Notes: generated by a model from the letters alone, not told the origin. A stretch of DNA of 52,687 nt from Myxococcales bacterium (GCA_021787845.1 JAJYLH010000042.1:1-52687), one strand, 5' to 3'; shown: positions 15,986-25,622, numbered from the stretch's first letter. Numbers and translations: made by a program.

Positions 15986-17047
15986 TCAGGGTCGCAGGTC
16001 GACCGCGACGACGGACGGGTCGGCGGCAGCGGTGCCGTCGACCATCACGAGCAGCGTCGTTCCGGCGATGCCGGCCGCGAGCCAGTGGCGGCTCGACGCG
16101 GTGCCCGCATCGCCGACCGAAAAGCGCGTGATGCCGCCCGACGCATGCTCGATCACCACGCGAGGATTCGCGTAGCCCGTCGCGCCGCCGTCGCTTTCGA
16201 CGCTCGCCAGGCCGTCGGGGGCGAACGCCAGGTACACGGGCGAGTCCGGCGGCGCCGAGAGTGGCGAGAGCGCTTTCCCATCCCAGAAGCGCATCCCGTC
16301 AACCGCGATGAACGCCGCGTCCGGTCCCGTCGGCATCAGCGGGCTTCCCATCTGGCCCGGCAGCGAAACGGCGGCCGAAAGCGCGTGGCCGTCGAAGCGC
16401 GCCATCCGATAGAGGCCGCTCCGGTCCGCGCCGAGCAGGAGCGCTTGCGTGGAGGACACCGCGACCGCCTGCCAGGTCACCAGGTCGGAGGGGACGTCGA
16501 ACGCCGGACCGGTGGCGAGCGCCCGTCCATCCCAAGAGACGAACGTCAGGTGGCGGGAGTCCGTCGCCGCGTGGATCAACGCCACCATCTCGCCCGACGG
16601 CGTACGGCGCAGGTCGGCGACCCGTTCGAACGCCGTCCCCGACCCCGCCAGCGCCACCGTCAGGTCCTCGACGCTCCCGTCCTTCCAGTGGACGAGCTTC
16701 TGGCTCCCGTTCGCGAGGAGCACGGTGAAGAAGGCGTCGCCGCTCGAGAGGAAGATGGGGTTCGCCAGCGGTCCGCCGATCCGGGAGGGCTCCAGCTCGG
16801 CGACGCGCATCGGCAGCCCTTGGTGGCGCGAGCGCAGCACCCCTCCGGTCGAGGGCGCGAACCAGAAGTCATCCGCGGAGAAGCCGCTCAGCCAGCTCGG
16901 CCGGTTTGGCGCGGGCGTGAACTGCGCCTGGGTCAGCACCACCCGCGACGGCGTCAGGTGTTCGGTCGTCGCGGAAGTGCCGTTCGAGGGGCTGGCCGGT
17001 CCGCACCCGAGCGCCACCAGCCCGACCGCCACCCACGCTCGTCGCAT
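15986..17047 (-). CDS. hypothetical lipoprotein, beta-propeller-like
   Basis: The product has 353 residues. The start MRRAWVAVGLVALGC gives a lipobox with Cys at residue 15. The body is a series of beta-rich blades with W and D/G turns (KLVHWKDGSVEDL, LTFVSWDGRALA, MRFWDGKALSPLS, VYLAFAPDGLASVE). No catalytic motif or named domain is recognised. It is probably a surface or periplasmic sensor or display lipoprotein. It is transcribed away from the htpX side and ends at the structured gap. Confidence 0.7.
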   Translation of the reverse strand: MRRAWVAVGLVALGCGPASPSNGTSATTEHLTPSRVVLTQAQFTPAPNRPSWLSGFSADDFWFAPSTGGVLRSRHQGLPMRVAELEPSRIGGPLANPIFLSSGDAFFTVLLANGSQKLVHWKDGSVEDLTVALAGSGTAFERVADLRRTPSGEMVALIHAATDSRHLTFVSWDGRALATGPAFDVPSDLVTWQAVAVSSTQALLLGADRSGLYRMARFDGHALSAAVSLPGQMGSPLMPTGPDAAFIAVDGMRFWDGKALSPLSAPPDSPVYLAFAPDGLASVESDGGATGYANPRVVIEHASGGITRFSVGDAGTASSRHWLAAGIAGTTLLVMVDGTAAADPSVVAVDLRP

Positions 17048-17179
17048 CGGCCCCTCCGCCGGCCGGCCGCCGGCTTCGGCTCACGATGCCCACGCTGGCC
17101 ACGGTCGGCGAGGGAAGCGCCGCCCCGCTCGATGGCGTGTCCTCTTTCCCGGCCGGACCTTTGCGGCACACCGGTCGCT

Positions 17180-18127
17180 TCAGCGCACGGTCATCGACAT
17201 CTTGCGCAAGCGGGCGATGCGCTCCTCCGTCGGAGGGTGGGTCGACAGAAGGCGCATCACCTTCCGGCCCGAGAACGGGTTGACGATGAAGAGGTGGGCG
17301 GTCGCCATCCCGGCGTGCTCGTAGGGAATGCGCTGGACGCCGACCTCCAGCCGCTCCAGGGCGTCGGCGAGGGCGTCGGGATCGCCGCAGAGCTTGGCCC
17401 CGGTCTCGTCGGCGCCGTATTCGCGGGAGCGGCTGATCGCGAGCTGCACCAGCATCGCCACCAGGGGCGCGACGATGCCCATCACGAGGAGGCCGATGAT
17501 GTTGTCGTCGCGGTCGCGTCCGCCCCAGCCGCCGAAAATCGCGCTCCAGCGCACGCCGATGCCGACCGCGCTGATGAGGCCGGCGATGGAGGCGGCGATG
17601 GTGGAAATCAGGGTGTCGTGGTTACGGACGTGGCTCATCTCGTGGGCGAGGACTCCGCGGAGCTGGCGCTTGTCCAGGATGCGCAGGATGCCCTGCGTCA
17701 CCGCTACCGCCGCATGGGAGGGGTTTCGCCCGGTAGCGAAGGCGTTGGGGGTCATCGACGGGATGATGTAGACCCGCGGCATCGGGAGGCCGGCGCGGCC
17801 GGCGAGCTCCTCGACGATTTCGTAGAGGAACGAGAACTGCGACGGATCGGCCGGTTGGGCGCGGTGGACCGCGAGGGCGAGGCGGTCGGAGAACCACCAG
17901 GCGCCGAGGTTGAAGAGGACGCCGAGGACCCCGAACAGCACCATCCCGTCGGCGGCGCCCAGGTGCGTCCAGCCGCCGACGAGCCGCCCGACGAAAACGA
18001 GCAGGGCGACGAGCCCCGCCATCAGGATGCTGGTGCGCAGAAACTGCGAGAACCCCAGGCCGCGCGCCCGGGGGACGTCCCAGCGGCCGCTCTGGCCGTA
18101 GCCGTGGAAGCCGGAATCGGTGCTCAC
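17180..18127 (-). CDS. htpX: membrane zinc metalloprotease HtpX (peptidase M48B)
   Basis: The product has 315 residues. Two N-terminal membrane helices (SILMAGLVALLVFVGRLVGG and MVLFGVLGVLFNLGAWWF) are followed by the catalytic HEMSH motif, residues 162-166. Two further helices follow (STIAASIAGLISAVGIG and NIIGLLVMGIVAPLVAMLVQ). The third zinc ligand lies in SREYGADETGAKL. The C-terminal STHPPTEERIARLR is typical of the family. HtpX degrades misfolded membrane proteins with its active site facing the cytoplasm. The frame is open to a GTG at 18175, but GGAGG six bases before GTG 18127 (VSTDSGFHG) decides the start. It is divergent from the topoisomerase VI operon. Confidence 0.93.
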   Translation of the reverse strand: MSTDSGFHGYGQSGRWDVPRARGLGFSQFLRTSILMAGLVALLVFVGRLVGGWTHLGAADGMVLFGVLGVLFNLGAWWFSDRLALAVHRAQPADPSQFSFLYEIVEELAGRAGLPMPRVYIIPSMTPNAFATGRNPSHAAVAVTQGILRILDKRQLRGVLAHEMSHVRNHDTLISTIAASIAGLISAVGIGVRWSAIFGGWGGRDRDDNIIGLLVMGIVAPLVAMLVQLAISRSREYGADETGAKLCGDPDALADALERLEVGVQRIPYEHAGMATAHLFIVNPFSGRKVMRLLSTHPPTEERIARLRKMSMTVR

Positions 18128-18341
18128 GAGAAACCTCCGCGCCGCTCGAAGGGCGCCCTCGTTCACGTAACGCACCGGCGGCGACGGTCAATCCCAGCGC
18201 TCGCCCGATTGCCTCGAAATCGCCCGGAGGCGAGCACCGGCGCCCTTCGCCCGGCGCGATGAAGAGTATAAGCCGCGCCTTGAACGACGGGCCGCGCGTT
18301 GTTACAGACGGCGACCCGACGCGCGATCGACAGGGACGGCC

Positions 18342-20426
18342 ATGGCGAAAAGTCCGCGCGGCTCCGCGCCGCAGCTCAGCTTGATCGATTCGCCCCGGGC
18401 GGCCCGTCCGGCGGCGGCGCCGCCCGCCCGAAAGTCGGTCGCGGTGCCCGTGACCGCTGCCGTAGAGCCTGCCGAGCCGCCGGCCCAGACGTCCGTGGCG
18501 CCGCCGTCCGTGCCCGAGCCTCCGCCCAAGCCGGCCCGGCGGGCGACCGCCGAGTCGATGGCGCAGAAGCAGCGGGAAATCTCCATCTCGGAGTTCTTCA
18601 CCAAGAACCGGCACCTCCTCGGGTTCGACAACCCCTCGAAAGCGCTTCTGACCACCATCAAAGAGGCGGTGGACAACTCGCTCGACGCCTGCGAGGAGGC
18701 GGGCATCCTCCCGGAGGTCGAGGTCGAGATCGTGGAGCTGGGCGGCGACCGCTACCAGGTCGCGGTGGAGGACAACGGTCCCGGCATCGTCAAGGCGCAG
18801 ATTCCCAAGGTCTTCGGCAAATTGCTCTATGGTTCTAAGTTCCATCGATTGAAGCAATCGCGGGGGCAGCAGGGCATCGGGATCAGCGCGGCGGTGATGT
18901 ACGGGCAGCTCACCACGGGAAAGCCGGCGCGGGTGCTGTCCCGGACCGAGCCGGGGAAGCCGGCGCACCAGTTCCTCATCCGCATCGACACCCGGAAGAA
19001 CGCGCCCGACGCGGACGACCGGGAGGTGAAGTGGCAGCGGCCGCTGAACCCGATGCTGACCGGCACCGCTTCTCCCGAGGCGAAGCTCGACCCGGATTTC
19101 ATGGTCGACAAGCCCCACGGCACCCGGGTGGAAATCGAGCTGACCGCGAACTTCGTCAACGGGCAGCGCAGCGTCCTGAGGTACCTGGAGCAGACCTCGC
19201 TCGCCAACCCGCACGCGACGATTCGCTATTTCCGCCCGAAGACGCCGCCCCTGGAGCTACCGGCTTCGACCCACGAGCTGCCGCCGGAGGCGACCGAGAT
19301 CATGCCGCACCCGCACGGCATCGAGCTCGGGGTCTTGATGTCGAAGCTGCAGGAGACCGACGAGAAGACGCTCACCACGTTCTTGCAAAAGAGCTTTTCG
19401 CGGATCTCCTCGCGAACCGCGGAAGACATCGTCCGCGTCGCCGGCCTGGGCCCGCGCGTCGCGCCGCGCAGGATTCCGCAGGCGCAGGCGGAAGCGCTGC
19501 ACAAGGCGCTCGTCGAGTCGAAGGTGCCGCCGCCGCCGACGAACTGCCTCGCGCCCATCGGCGACCTGCTGATGCGGCAGGGCTTGAAGTCGTTCCTCTC
19601 GGTGATCGACCTCGAAGACGAGATGGACCAGGAGGCGATCGCGCGCGAGGCGCAGCTCTCGATCGCGAAGGCGCGCGATAAGCAGCAGCCCTCCAGCATT
19701 GCGGAAGCGCCGGCGGAGGGTTCGGCGGCGGCCGGGGCGCCCGCGCCCGAGGCGACGGGCCCGACGCTGGAAGAGGGCGAGGAGCAGATCAAGGGGCGGC
19801 GCTACTTCCTCGCGACGGTGACCCGGCCACCGAAGGTGTACCGGGGGAACCCGTTCCAGGTGGAGGTGGGGCTCGCGTACGGCGGCACCTACCCGGCGGA
19901 CAAGACCGTCGAGCTGTACCGGATGGCGAACCGGGTCCCCTTGCTCTTCCAGCGCGGCGCCTGCGGCATCACGGAAGCGGTGACGAAGACCGACTGGCGA
20001 AACTACGAGCTTACGCAGCCCAAGGGCTCCCTTCCGGTGGGGCCGATGGCGGTGCTGGTGCACATCGCGAGCGTCTGGGTGCCGTTCACCAGCGAGTCGA
20101 AAGAGGCGATCGCGCACTACCCGGACATCCTGAGCGAGGTGAAGCTCGCGCTCCAGGATTGCGGCCGCAAGCTCGGGACCTACCTGCGCAAGATCAAGCG
20201 GGCCCGGCAGGAAGGCGAGCGGCGGGATCGCTTCCAGCTCTACATCGACGAGCTCGCGCGGTCTCTTCATCACTTGACCGGCCTGGCGGAATCCGACCTC
20301 CGAGAGGTGTTCACCGCGATGTCGGTCCAGGTCACCGCGGGGGCGGATTTCGAGAAGATGCTGGAGGAGGCCGAGCGCAAGAGGACCTCCAAGAGTAGGG
20401 AATCGTCGGTCGAAGCTGACGAATGA
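18342..20426 (+). CDS. top6B: DNA topoisomerase VI subunit B (GHKL ATPase)
   Basis: The product has 694 residues. After an Ala/Pro/Arg-rich extension of about 70 residues comes the GHKL fold. The N-box is [14 protein letters not shown], the G1 box is DNGPGI and the G2 box is [14 protein letters not shown] helix-turn-helix-like middle (RPGIP-type region) and a transducer follow, with the WKxY-like motif WRNYEL and the ATP-lysine switch loop [15 protein letters not shown]. The C-terminus is a charged helical tail. With subunit A it forms an A2B2 type II topoisomerase that passes one duplex through another using ATP. The family is standard in archaea and plants but patchy in bacteria. A low-complexity Ala/Pro/Glu insert (near residues 450-480) is unusual. 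Confidence 0.94.
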   Translation: MAKSPRGSAPQLSLIDSPRAARPAAAPPARKSVAVPVTAAVEPAEPPAQTSVAPPSVPEPPPKPARRATAESMAQKQREISISEFFTKNRHLLGFDNPSKALLTTIKEAVDNSLDACEEAGILPEVEVEIVELGGDRYQVAVEDNGPGIVKAQIPKVFGKLLYGSKFHRLKQSRGQQGIGISAAVMYGQLTTGKPARVLSRTEPGKPAHQFLIRIDTRKNAPDADDREVKWQRPLNPMLTGTASPEAKLDPDFMVDKPHGTRVEIELTANFVNGQRSVLRYLEQTSLANPHATIRYFRPKTPPLELPASTHELPPEATEIMPHPHGIELGVLMSKLQETDEKTLTTFLQKSFSRISSRTAEDIVRVAGLGPRVAPRRIPQAQAEALHKALVESKVPPPPTNCLAPIGDLLMRQGLKSFLSVIDLEDEMDQEAIAREAQLSIAKARDKQQPSSIAEAPAEGSAAAGAPAPEATGPTLEEGEEQIKGRRYFLATVTRPPKVYRGNPFQVEVGLAYGGTYPADKTVELYRMANRVPLLFQRGACGITEAVTKTDWRNYELTQPKGSLPVGPMAVLVHIASVWVPFTSESKEAIAHYPDILSEVKLALQDCGRKLGTYLRKIKRARQEGERRDRFQLYIDELARSLHHLTGLAESDLREVFTAMSVQVTAGADFEKMLEEAERKRTSKSRESSVEADE

Positions 20427-20437
20427 CTTGAGGGAAC

Positions 20438-21655
20438 ATGGCTGCGAAGAAGACCACCGGCCCAGCGAAAGCGTCGCCGAAGGCCAAGAGCCCGACCCGT
20501 TCGCCGAGGACGCCCCCGCGCAAACCGGCAGCGCTGCCGGAACCCATCGCTTCGGTCGCCCTTTCGCCGCGCGCGGAGAAGACCCGCGCCAAGATCAGAA
20601 AGCTCGCGAGCGACGTGGTCTCGCAGGTCCAGCGAGCCAAGAACCCGACGCTGATGATTCCTTCGCGCTCGCTGTCCAATGCCTTCTTCGATGAGAGCAA
20701 GCGGGTGATCCAGCTCGGCGACGCCAAGAGCGCGCGCGCCTTCTTCAACGCCTCGATGGCCAAGAAGTTCATGCAGACGTTTCTGGTCGCCGACGGCTGC
20801 CGCAAGCTCATCGAAAGCGGAAAGACGGCGAGCATCCGAGACCTGTACTACGTGATGAAGCACACCCTCGGGACGACCAAGGTGAACACGTTCGACGACC
20901 AGTCGGAGTCCGACCCCATCATCGAAGACCTCGAGGTCACGGTCGATGCTCTTCGGGAGGAGCTGCACCTGGCGGCGGAGACCAAAGGAGCGATGATCGG
21001 ACCGCTCACCATCCGCGACCGCGGAGATCAGATCGACTTGCGGCGAATGGGCTCCGGCGGCTGGTCGATTCCGTCGATCGTGGAGCCCGATACCATCGAG
21101 TTCGTCAAGCACGAAGCGAAGTTCGTGCTGCTCATCGAGAAGGGTGCGGTGTGGTCTCGGTTCAACGAAGACAAGTTCTGGAAACGGACGGGGGCGATCA
21201 TTCTGCACGGCGGCGGCCAGCCTCCGCGGGGCGTCCGCCGGTTGCTCCAGCGACTCCACCGCGAGCTGCGCCTTCCGGTCTACGTGCTGGTCGACAACGA
21301 TCCCTGGGGGTTCTACATCTATTCGGTCGTCAAGCAGGGCTCGATCAACCTCGCCTACGAGTCGATGCGGATGGCGGTGCCCGACGCGAAGTTCATCGGC
21401 CTCTCCTCCTTCGACGCCCACCGCTACGCGCTTCCGAGCGACGTCGCGATCGCGATGAACGACAAGGACGTCCAGCGGGCCAAGGAGATGCTCGCGTATC
21501 CGTGGTTCAAGGACTTGAAGTGGCAGCGAGAGATCAACGAGATGGTCCGCTCGGGGAAGAAGTACGAAATCCAGGCCCTCTCGAACCGGGACATCAGCTT
21601 CGTGACCGAGCAGTATCTCCCGAAGAAGCTGCGGGACCGCGACTGGCTCGACTGA
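20438..21655 (+). CDS. top6A: DNA topoisomerase VI subunit A (Spo11-like)
   Basis: The product has 405 residues. The first 45 residues are Lys/Pro/Ala/Thr-rich with KSPTRSP-type motifs, resembling a histone-H1 or AT-hook-like DNA-binding tail. The winged-helix CAP domain carries SIRDLYYVMKH; by analogy with Spo11 the catalytic tyrosine is Tyr138. The Toprim domain has the acidic Glu region LLIEKGAVWSRF and the metal-binding DND motif D286-x-D288 in VLVDNDPWGFYIY. This subunit makes the double-strand break with covalent 5'-phosphotyrosine links. The ATG lies 11 bases after the subunit B stop, with GAGGGA before it, so the pair is an operon. Confidence 0.94.
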   Translation: MAAKKTTGPAKASPKAKSPTRSPRTPPRKPAALPEPIASVALSPRAEKTRAKIRKLASDVVSQVQRAKNPTLMIPSRSLSNAFFDESKRVIQLGDAKSARAFFNASMAKKFMQTFLVADGCRKLIESGKTASIRDLYYVMKHTLGTTKVNTFDDQSESDPIIEDLEVTVDALREELHLAAETKGAMIGPLTIRDRGDQIDLRRMGSGGWSIPSIVEPDTIEFVKHEAKFVLLIEKGAVWSRFNEDKFWKRTGAIILHGGGQPPRGVRRLLQRLHRELRLPVYVLVDNDPWGFYIYSVVKQGSINLAYESMRMAVPDAKFIGLSSFDAHRYALPSDVAIAMNDKDVQRAKEMLAYPWFKDLKWQREINEMVRSGKKYEIQALSNRDISFVTEQYLPKKLRDRDWLD

Positions 21656-21669
21656 GCTGCCCCGAGGCT

Positions 21670-21694
21670 CGCGAAAGTCCAGTAGACTTTCGCG
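21670..21694. other. perfect hairpin between top6A and the nucleoside kinase gene
   Basis: CGCGAAAGTC (21670-21679), loop CAGTA, GACTTTCGCG (21685-21694): a 10-bp perfect stem 15 bases after the top6A stop. No T tract follows. It may terminate or process the topoisomerase mRNA before the kinase gene. Confidence 0.6.
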
Positions 21695-21762
21695 GAGGCC
21701 GCGTCCAAGCGGTCGACGGGCTCCGAGGACCGGCAGCACCGCCCTTGGGTAGGAGCGCTGAC

Positions 21763-22389
21763 GTGAAACGCAAGCTCTTCATCGCGCTCGCGGGGAACAT
21801 CGGCGCCGGGAAGACCACCGCGGCGAAGATGCTGAGCCAGGAGCTGGGGCTCGAGCTGTTCGACGAGCCGGTGGTCGACAACCGCTTCCTGAGCGACTAC
21901 TACGCCGACATGCGCCGGTGGAGCTTCACGCTCCAGCTCGAGTTCCTGATCAAACGCATCGAGCACCACGAGCTGATCGTCAAAGTCCCGAAGAGCTGCA
22001 TCCAGGACCGGACCCTGCTCGAGGACCCCGAGGTGTTCGCGAAGTACCTGCACGGCCTCGGCCACATGGACGACCGGGAGCTCGACCTCTATTTCGAGTA
22101 TTTCCACAAATTGAACAAAAACGTCGCCCAGCCGGACAAGGTGATCTGCCTCGACGTGCCGAACGTGGAGGTGCTGACGAGCCGCATCAAGACCCGCGGG
22201 CGCGCCGAGGAGCAGGGCATCTCGCGCGATTTTCTGGTCGGCCTCTCCGGCTACTATACCACCCTGCCGTTGATTCTAAAGAACAAGTATCGGCTGGACA
22301 CGCTGGTCGTCGACGTCTCGCAAGTCGACATTCGCGGCGCCGGGCGGACGCAGTTTCTCGACACGGTGTCGACCTTCCTCAGAGCCTGA
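21763..22389 (+). CDS. deoxynucleoside kinase family protein (dGK/dAK/dCK type)
   Basis: The product has 208 residues. The P-loop GNIGAGKTT (residues about 10-18) is followed by FDEPVVDNRFLSDYYADMRR, where the Glu and Arg contact the nucleoside. QDRTLLEDPEVFA carries the DR (catalytic DRS/ERS) motif, and RIKTRGRAEEQGIS is the LID region with several Arg. The family transfers phosphate from ATP to deoxynucleosides for salvage. Base specificity cannot be told from the sequence by eye. The start is GTG 21763, chosen because AGGAG lies at 21751-21755 and VKRKLFIALAGNIG begins exactly at the fold. The reading frame is open far upstream inside top6A, but that part is a shadow. Confidence 0.9.
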   Translation: MKRKLFIALAGNIGAGKTTAAKMLSQELGLELFDEPVVDNRFLSDYYADMRRWSFTLQLEFLIKRIEHHELIVKVPKSCIQDRTLLEDPEVFAKYLHGLGHMDDRELDLYFEYFHKLNKNVAQPDKVICLDVPNVEVLTSRIKTRGRAEEQGISRDFLVGLSGYYTTLPLILKNKYRLDTLVVDVSQVDIRGAGRTQFLDTVSTFLRA

Positions 22390-22396
22390 GGTGACG

Positions 22397-22870
22397 ATGA
22401 GCACGAGGACCGCGGCGGCGACGCGGGTGGAAGCGACGCACGTCGTTCTGCCGGGGCAGGCGAACGCGCTCGGGACGGTGTTCGGCGGCGCGGTCTGCGG
22501 CTGGCTGGACCTCGCCGGCGCTGTCGCTGCCCAGCGGCACTGCCGCAAACCGGTGGTGACCGCGAGCATGGACGACATCCATTTCCACGCGCCGATCAAG
22601 GTCGGGCACATCGCGGTGGTGCGGGCGCAGGTGAACGCGGTCTTCCGGACCAGCCTCGAGGTGGGCGTCGACGTCTTCAGCGAGGACCCGCTGACCGGCG
22701 AGCGGCACCACACGACCACCGCCTACCTCACCTTCGTGTCGTTGGACGAGGCGGGGCGCCCGGTGCCGATGCCCCCGCTCGTGTGCGAGACGGCCGAGGA
22801 GCGGGAGCGCGAGGCGGCGGCCCACGGCCGGCGCGAGGCGCGGCTGAAGAAGCGCGAACGAGAGGGGTAG
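22397..22870 (+). CDS. acyl-CoA thioesterase, hotdog fold
   Basis: The product has 157 residues. VVLPGQANALGTVFGGAVCG and WLDLAGAVAAQRHCRKPVVT, with TASMDDIHFHAPIKVGHIAV, are the YciA/BFIT-type acyl-CoA thioesterase pattern (N-x-x-G-x-x-F-GG, and D--F--P---G). The Asn, Gly-Gly and Asp in these motifs form the usual active site of the hotdog dimer. It hydrolyses acyl-CoA in the cytoplasm; chain length is not predictable. The C-terminus is a charged helix. It starts 7 bases after the kinase stop with GAGGTG before ATG 22397, so both are probably co-transcribed. Confidence 0.88.
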   Translation: MSTRTAAATRVEATHVVLPGQANALGTVFGGAVCGWLDLAGAVAAQRHCRKPVVTASMDDIHFHAPIKVGHIAVVRAQVNAVFRTSLEVGVDVFSEDPLTGERHHTTTAYLTFVSLDEAGRPVPMPPLVCETAEEREREAAAHGRREARLKKREREG

Positions 22871-23005
22871 CGGGCGGACGCGGGTGAACCGCGTCTGGCG
22901 CGCGTTCCGGATCTCGCCTGGAGCCGACGGCCGGGGCGGTTCGGGTGACCGCAAGCCCCGGGTTCTTTCGATGGCCGCGCGTGCGGGCGGTGTTACAGGT
23001 GAAGG

Positions 23006-23419
23006 ATGAACGCCCGCGCCGAACGCCGGCATGCCGCGATGATGGCCCGGGGAGCGCCGCAGCCCGTGATCTTGAGCGCGGGCGACCGGCGCACGACCGG
23101 CGAGGCGCGCGTCGCGACCTGGGATCGTCCGGCGCGGATGGGTCGACTCGCCAATGCCTGGGCCGCCTGCTGGGGACTCGCCGTCGCGTCGGTGCTCCTC
23201 CCCGCCGTCCATTTCGTGCTCGTGCCCGCGTTCCTCATCGCCGGGCCGGTCCTCGGCATCCAACGGGCGCGCCAGAAGAGCGGCGTCCTGGGCGGCGAAG
23301 GCCCCTGTCCCTCCTGCGGCGAGCGGATGGACATCGACTCGCACCCCGACGACTGGCCCCTGTTCGATGCCTGCGCCGCGTGCCAGGCGCAGGTGGTCGT
23401 CGAAAAGGCCCCCGCGTAG
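23006..23419 (+). CDS. membrane protein with cytoplasmic zinc ribbon
   Basis: The product has 137 residues. Two closely spaced membrane segments (ANAWAACWGLAVASVLLPAV and HFVLVPAFLIAGPVLGI) precede a C-terminal CPSC...CAAC pair (26 residues apart) that fits a zinc ribbon. I do not recognise a named family. The gene stands alone on the + strand after the thioesterase. Confidence 0.65.
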   Translation: MNARAERRHAAMMARGAPQPVILSAGDRRTTGEARVATWDRPARMGRLANAWAACWGLAVASVLLPAVHFVLVPAFLIAGPVLGIQRARQKSGVLGGEGPCPSCGERMDIDSHPDDWPLFDACAACQAQVVVEKAPA

Positions 23420-23512
23420 GCGCCGCGCGCGACCCGAGCCATCTCGCGCCGGCGGCGAGCCTTCGCGCCCAGCGGAAACTCGGCTATCCTCCGGCCGCCT
23501 GGAGGAGGCCGC

Positions 23513-23815
23513 ATGCCCCGCTCGCCCACCGCGCGCCCGAGCCCCGAGGGGCTTCGCTCGCTCGTCGTCCAGGCAGCGTTCGCTGCCTTCGTCGCCATCG
23601 TGGTGTTCGTCGTCGGCACCGGCTTCTTCATCATCCCCCGCGAGCTGTCGCAGCAGCACCGCGTCACCGCTCTCGAGGGGCAGGTGCGCTCCCTCCAGGC
23701 GAAGGTCGACGCGCAGGTGGCGAAGATCGCGAAGCTCTCGGCGCGGGTGCCCACCGCGACGGCGCCTGTTCGGCCGACCACCGTGCCCGCGATGGCGCCC
23801 AAGCCGGCGAAGTAG
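23513..23815 (+). CDS. small single-pass membrane protein with coiled coil
   Basis: The product has 100 residues. One membrane helix (AAFAAFVAIVVFVVGTGFFI) is followed by a heptad-patterned coiled coil (HRVTALEGQVRSLQAKVDAQ, VAKIAKLSARV) and a Pro/Ala-rich tail. GGAGG precedes ATG 23513. It ends four bases before the PAD lipoprotein gene and is probably in the same transcript. The function is unknown; the shape suggests a membrane-anchored oligomerisation factor. Confidence 0.6.
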   Translation: MPRSPTARPSPEGLRSLVVQAAFAAFVAIVVFVVGTGFFIIPRELSQQHRVTALEGQVRSLQAKVDAQVAKIAKLSARVPTATAPVRPTTVPAMAPKPAK

Positions 23816-23819
23816 CCCG

Positions 23820-25622
23820 ATGGCGCCGCGACGACTGGCCGTGCTCGGCGTGCTCCTGCTCGCCGCTTGCGCTTCCTCCCCCAAGCAGAAGAGCTCCTCG
23901 GCACCGCACCCGCCCAACGTCGACCTGGTCGTGGACGCGAACCGCGACGGCGCGCTCGACCTCCAGGGAATCACCGACGAGGCGGGCAAGAACGACTTCA
24001 CCGCCAAGGCGGGAGCGGTGGTCCTCGCGAACCTCGACGACGACGACCAGGACGGCCAGCCCGACGCGACCGAGTCTCACGTCGCGGGCGATGCCGACAC
24101 CCAGGATCTCTCGCCCATCGCGGTGCGCGCCTTCCCGAGCGCTCCCAATGGGGCGGTGGGCGTGCTCTCGGTCGACAGCCTCGGCGCGGCTCATGCGAAG
24201 CTCTTCCGCGTGACGGGGTCGCGCGACCTCGCCGCCGACTACACGTTGGTTCCGGATCCGTCGCACGTGTCCCTCGCCACCGGGGACGTGCGCGCCGGCG
24301 AGGCGTTCGCCATCGAGGCCACCGCGTTCGTCGGCACGACCAATGACGGCTGGGACGGGACCTTCCATCTCACGTACGAGGTCGACGGCGCGACAGGCAA
24401 GCCCCTGGGAATCGACCACGCGATGCTGCGGGTCGCGCCAGTGCTCTTTCAATGGAACACCGCGAAGACCGAGCGCGTGTACTACACGGGTGACGCCGAT
24501 GCGCAGGACACCTCGACGGACTCGCTGCGCGACGGGGTGAAGCCGGTCTGCACCGGCGGCATCGAGGAAACTCCGATCGAGCTGGGCGACACCGACTACG
24601 ATCAGTGGGCGCAAGACTTCTTCGACGTCGCGTACACGTCGCGTCCCGGACCCGGCGGCAAGCCGATCGGGATGAAGGTCTACACGCGCTCGCCGCAGCC
24701 GGACCGCCCAGCCGGCGGCGACGTGCTCAAGGCGGTGTTCGGTCCGAACGTCGCCACCGTCTACCTCCACGGGCCGTCGATGGCCAACGGGAGCGGCAAC
24801 GGTTACAGCATGAGCTCCTTTGGCAACTTCGACGTGGTGCCGCCCTACGACAAGGGAAGCGAGCACTACCCGCTCGGCCGCAACTTCTGGGGCAAGGGCC
24901 CGACCCCGGCCGACCAGCCGGACCCGGTCTACACGGCCTTCGTTTCCGCGCAGCAGGTGCAGCCCGAGATCCACATCGACACGACGTTCCTGCTCGTCGG
25001 CCACGTCGATGAGATCACTTCGTTCGTCGAGACGAACACCCCGCGCGGCTGGGGCCTGCTCGCGGCGAAGCCCGCGCTCGCGCGCTCGATGCTGCAACAG
25101 ATGCAGGCGGCCGGCGACGGCTCGACCCAGATGTTCGTGGGCAAGGAAGATTTCGACTACATGAGCTGGGACGGATCCGGCAATCCGCGGCAGATCAACG
25201 GCGCGGTCAGCATCGACGACGTGCTCGGGAACGCCGACCTCATGGCCGAAAGCCAGAAGGCGGAGGTGGCGATCGACGCGGCGGTGAGCTCGTTGCAAAG
25301 CGAAATCGGGCTCGCCGACAGCGAGATCACGCCGATGCCGTTCCTCTTCGAGCCGGTGCTGGGCTCGGCGCTCGCCTACCAGCCGGGGACGGTCAACCTC
25401 TTGCACGTCGACGGCCGGGTGGTGGTGCCAGAGCCGTTCGGACCGATGATCAACGGCGTCGACCCGTTCAAGGCGGACGCAGTCTCGCGCCTGTCCGCGC
25501 TCGGGCTGGACGTCTTCTTTGCGGACGACTGGGACACCTATCACATCGAGATGGGCGAGGTTCACTGCGGCACCAACGTGTCGCGCGACCTGGGCGTCAA
25601 GTGGTGGGAGTCGGGACGATGA
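23820..25622 (+). CDS. protein-arginine deiminase (PAD) family lipoprotein
   Basis: The product has 600 residues. The lipoprotein signal is RRLAVLGVLLLAAC. Residues about 35-80 hold two Asp-rich calcium-binding-like motifs (DANRDGALDLQG, DDDDQDGQPDATE). The C-terminal 340 residues match the animal-type PAD catalytic domain: YDQWAQDF (D266, equivalent to human PAD4 Asp350), SFGNFDVVPP, VSAQQVQPE, VGHVDEITSFV (H395, D397), VPEPFGPMING and GEVHCGTNVSRD with the nucleophile Cys583, then VKWWE. Every catalytic residue I know for PAD4 is present, so citrullination of protein arginine, with calcium control, is a reasonable prediction outside the cytoplasmic membrane. This is not the Porphyromonas PPAD type (agmatine-deiminase-like). 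The stop overlaps the next ATG. Confidence 0.92.
   Translation: MAPRRLAVLGVLLLAACASSPKQKSSSAPHPPNVDLVVDANRDGALDLQGITDEAGKNDFTAKAGAVVLANLDDDDQDGQPDATESHVAGDADTQDLSPIAVRAFPSAPNGAVGVLSVDSLGAAHAKLFRVTGSRDLAADYTLVPDPSHVSLATGDVRAGEAFAIEATAFVGTTNDGWDGTFHLTYEVDGATGKPLGIDHAMLRVAPVLFQWNTAKTERVYYTGDADAQDTSTDSLRDGVKPVCTGGIEETPIELGDTDYDQWAQDFFDVAYTSRPGPGGKPIGMKVYTRSPQPDRPAGGDVLKAVFGPNVATVYLHGPSMANGSGNGYSMSSFGNFDVVPPYDKGSEHYPLGRNFWGKGPTPADQPDPVYTAFVSAQQVQPEIHIDTTFLLVGHVDEITSFVETNTPRGWGLLAAKPALARSMLQQMQAAGDGSTQMFVGKEDFDYMSWDGSGNPRQINGAVSIDDVLGNADLMAESQKAEVAIDAAVSSLQSEIGLADSEITPMPFLFEPVLGSALAYQPGTVNLLHVDGRVVVPEPFGPMINGVDPFKADAVSRLSALGLDVFFADDWDTYHIEMGEVHCGTNVSRDLGVKWWESGR

Noticed and set aside
15599-18262. 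Long + strand open frame of 887 codons across two minus-strand genes
   Set aside because: It spans htpX and the propeller lipoprotein antisense and is compositionally Arg/His-rich. The minus-strand genes have motifs and ribosome sites.
23820-25622. Agmatine deiminase or PPAD-type assignment for the deiminase
   Set aside because: The GEVHCGTN, VGHVDE and PFGP-ING motifs are those of the animal PAD family. The PPAD/agmatine deiminase signatures are absent.
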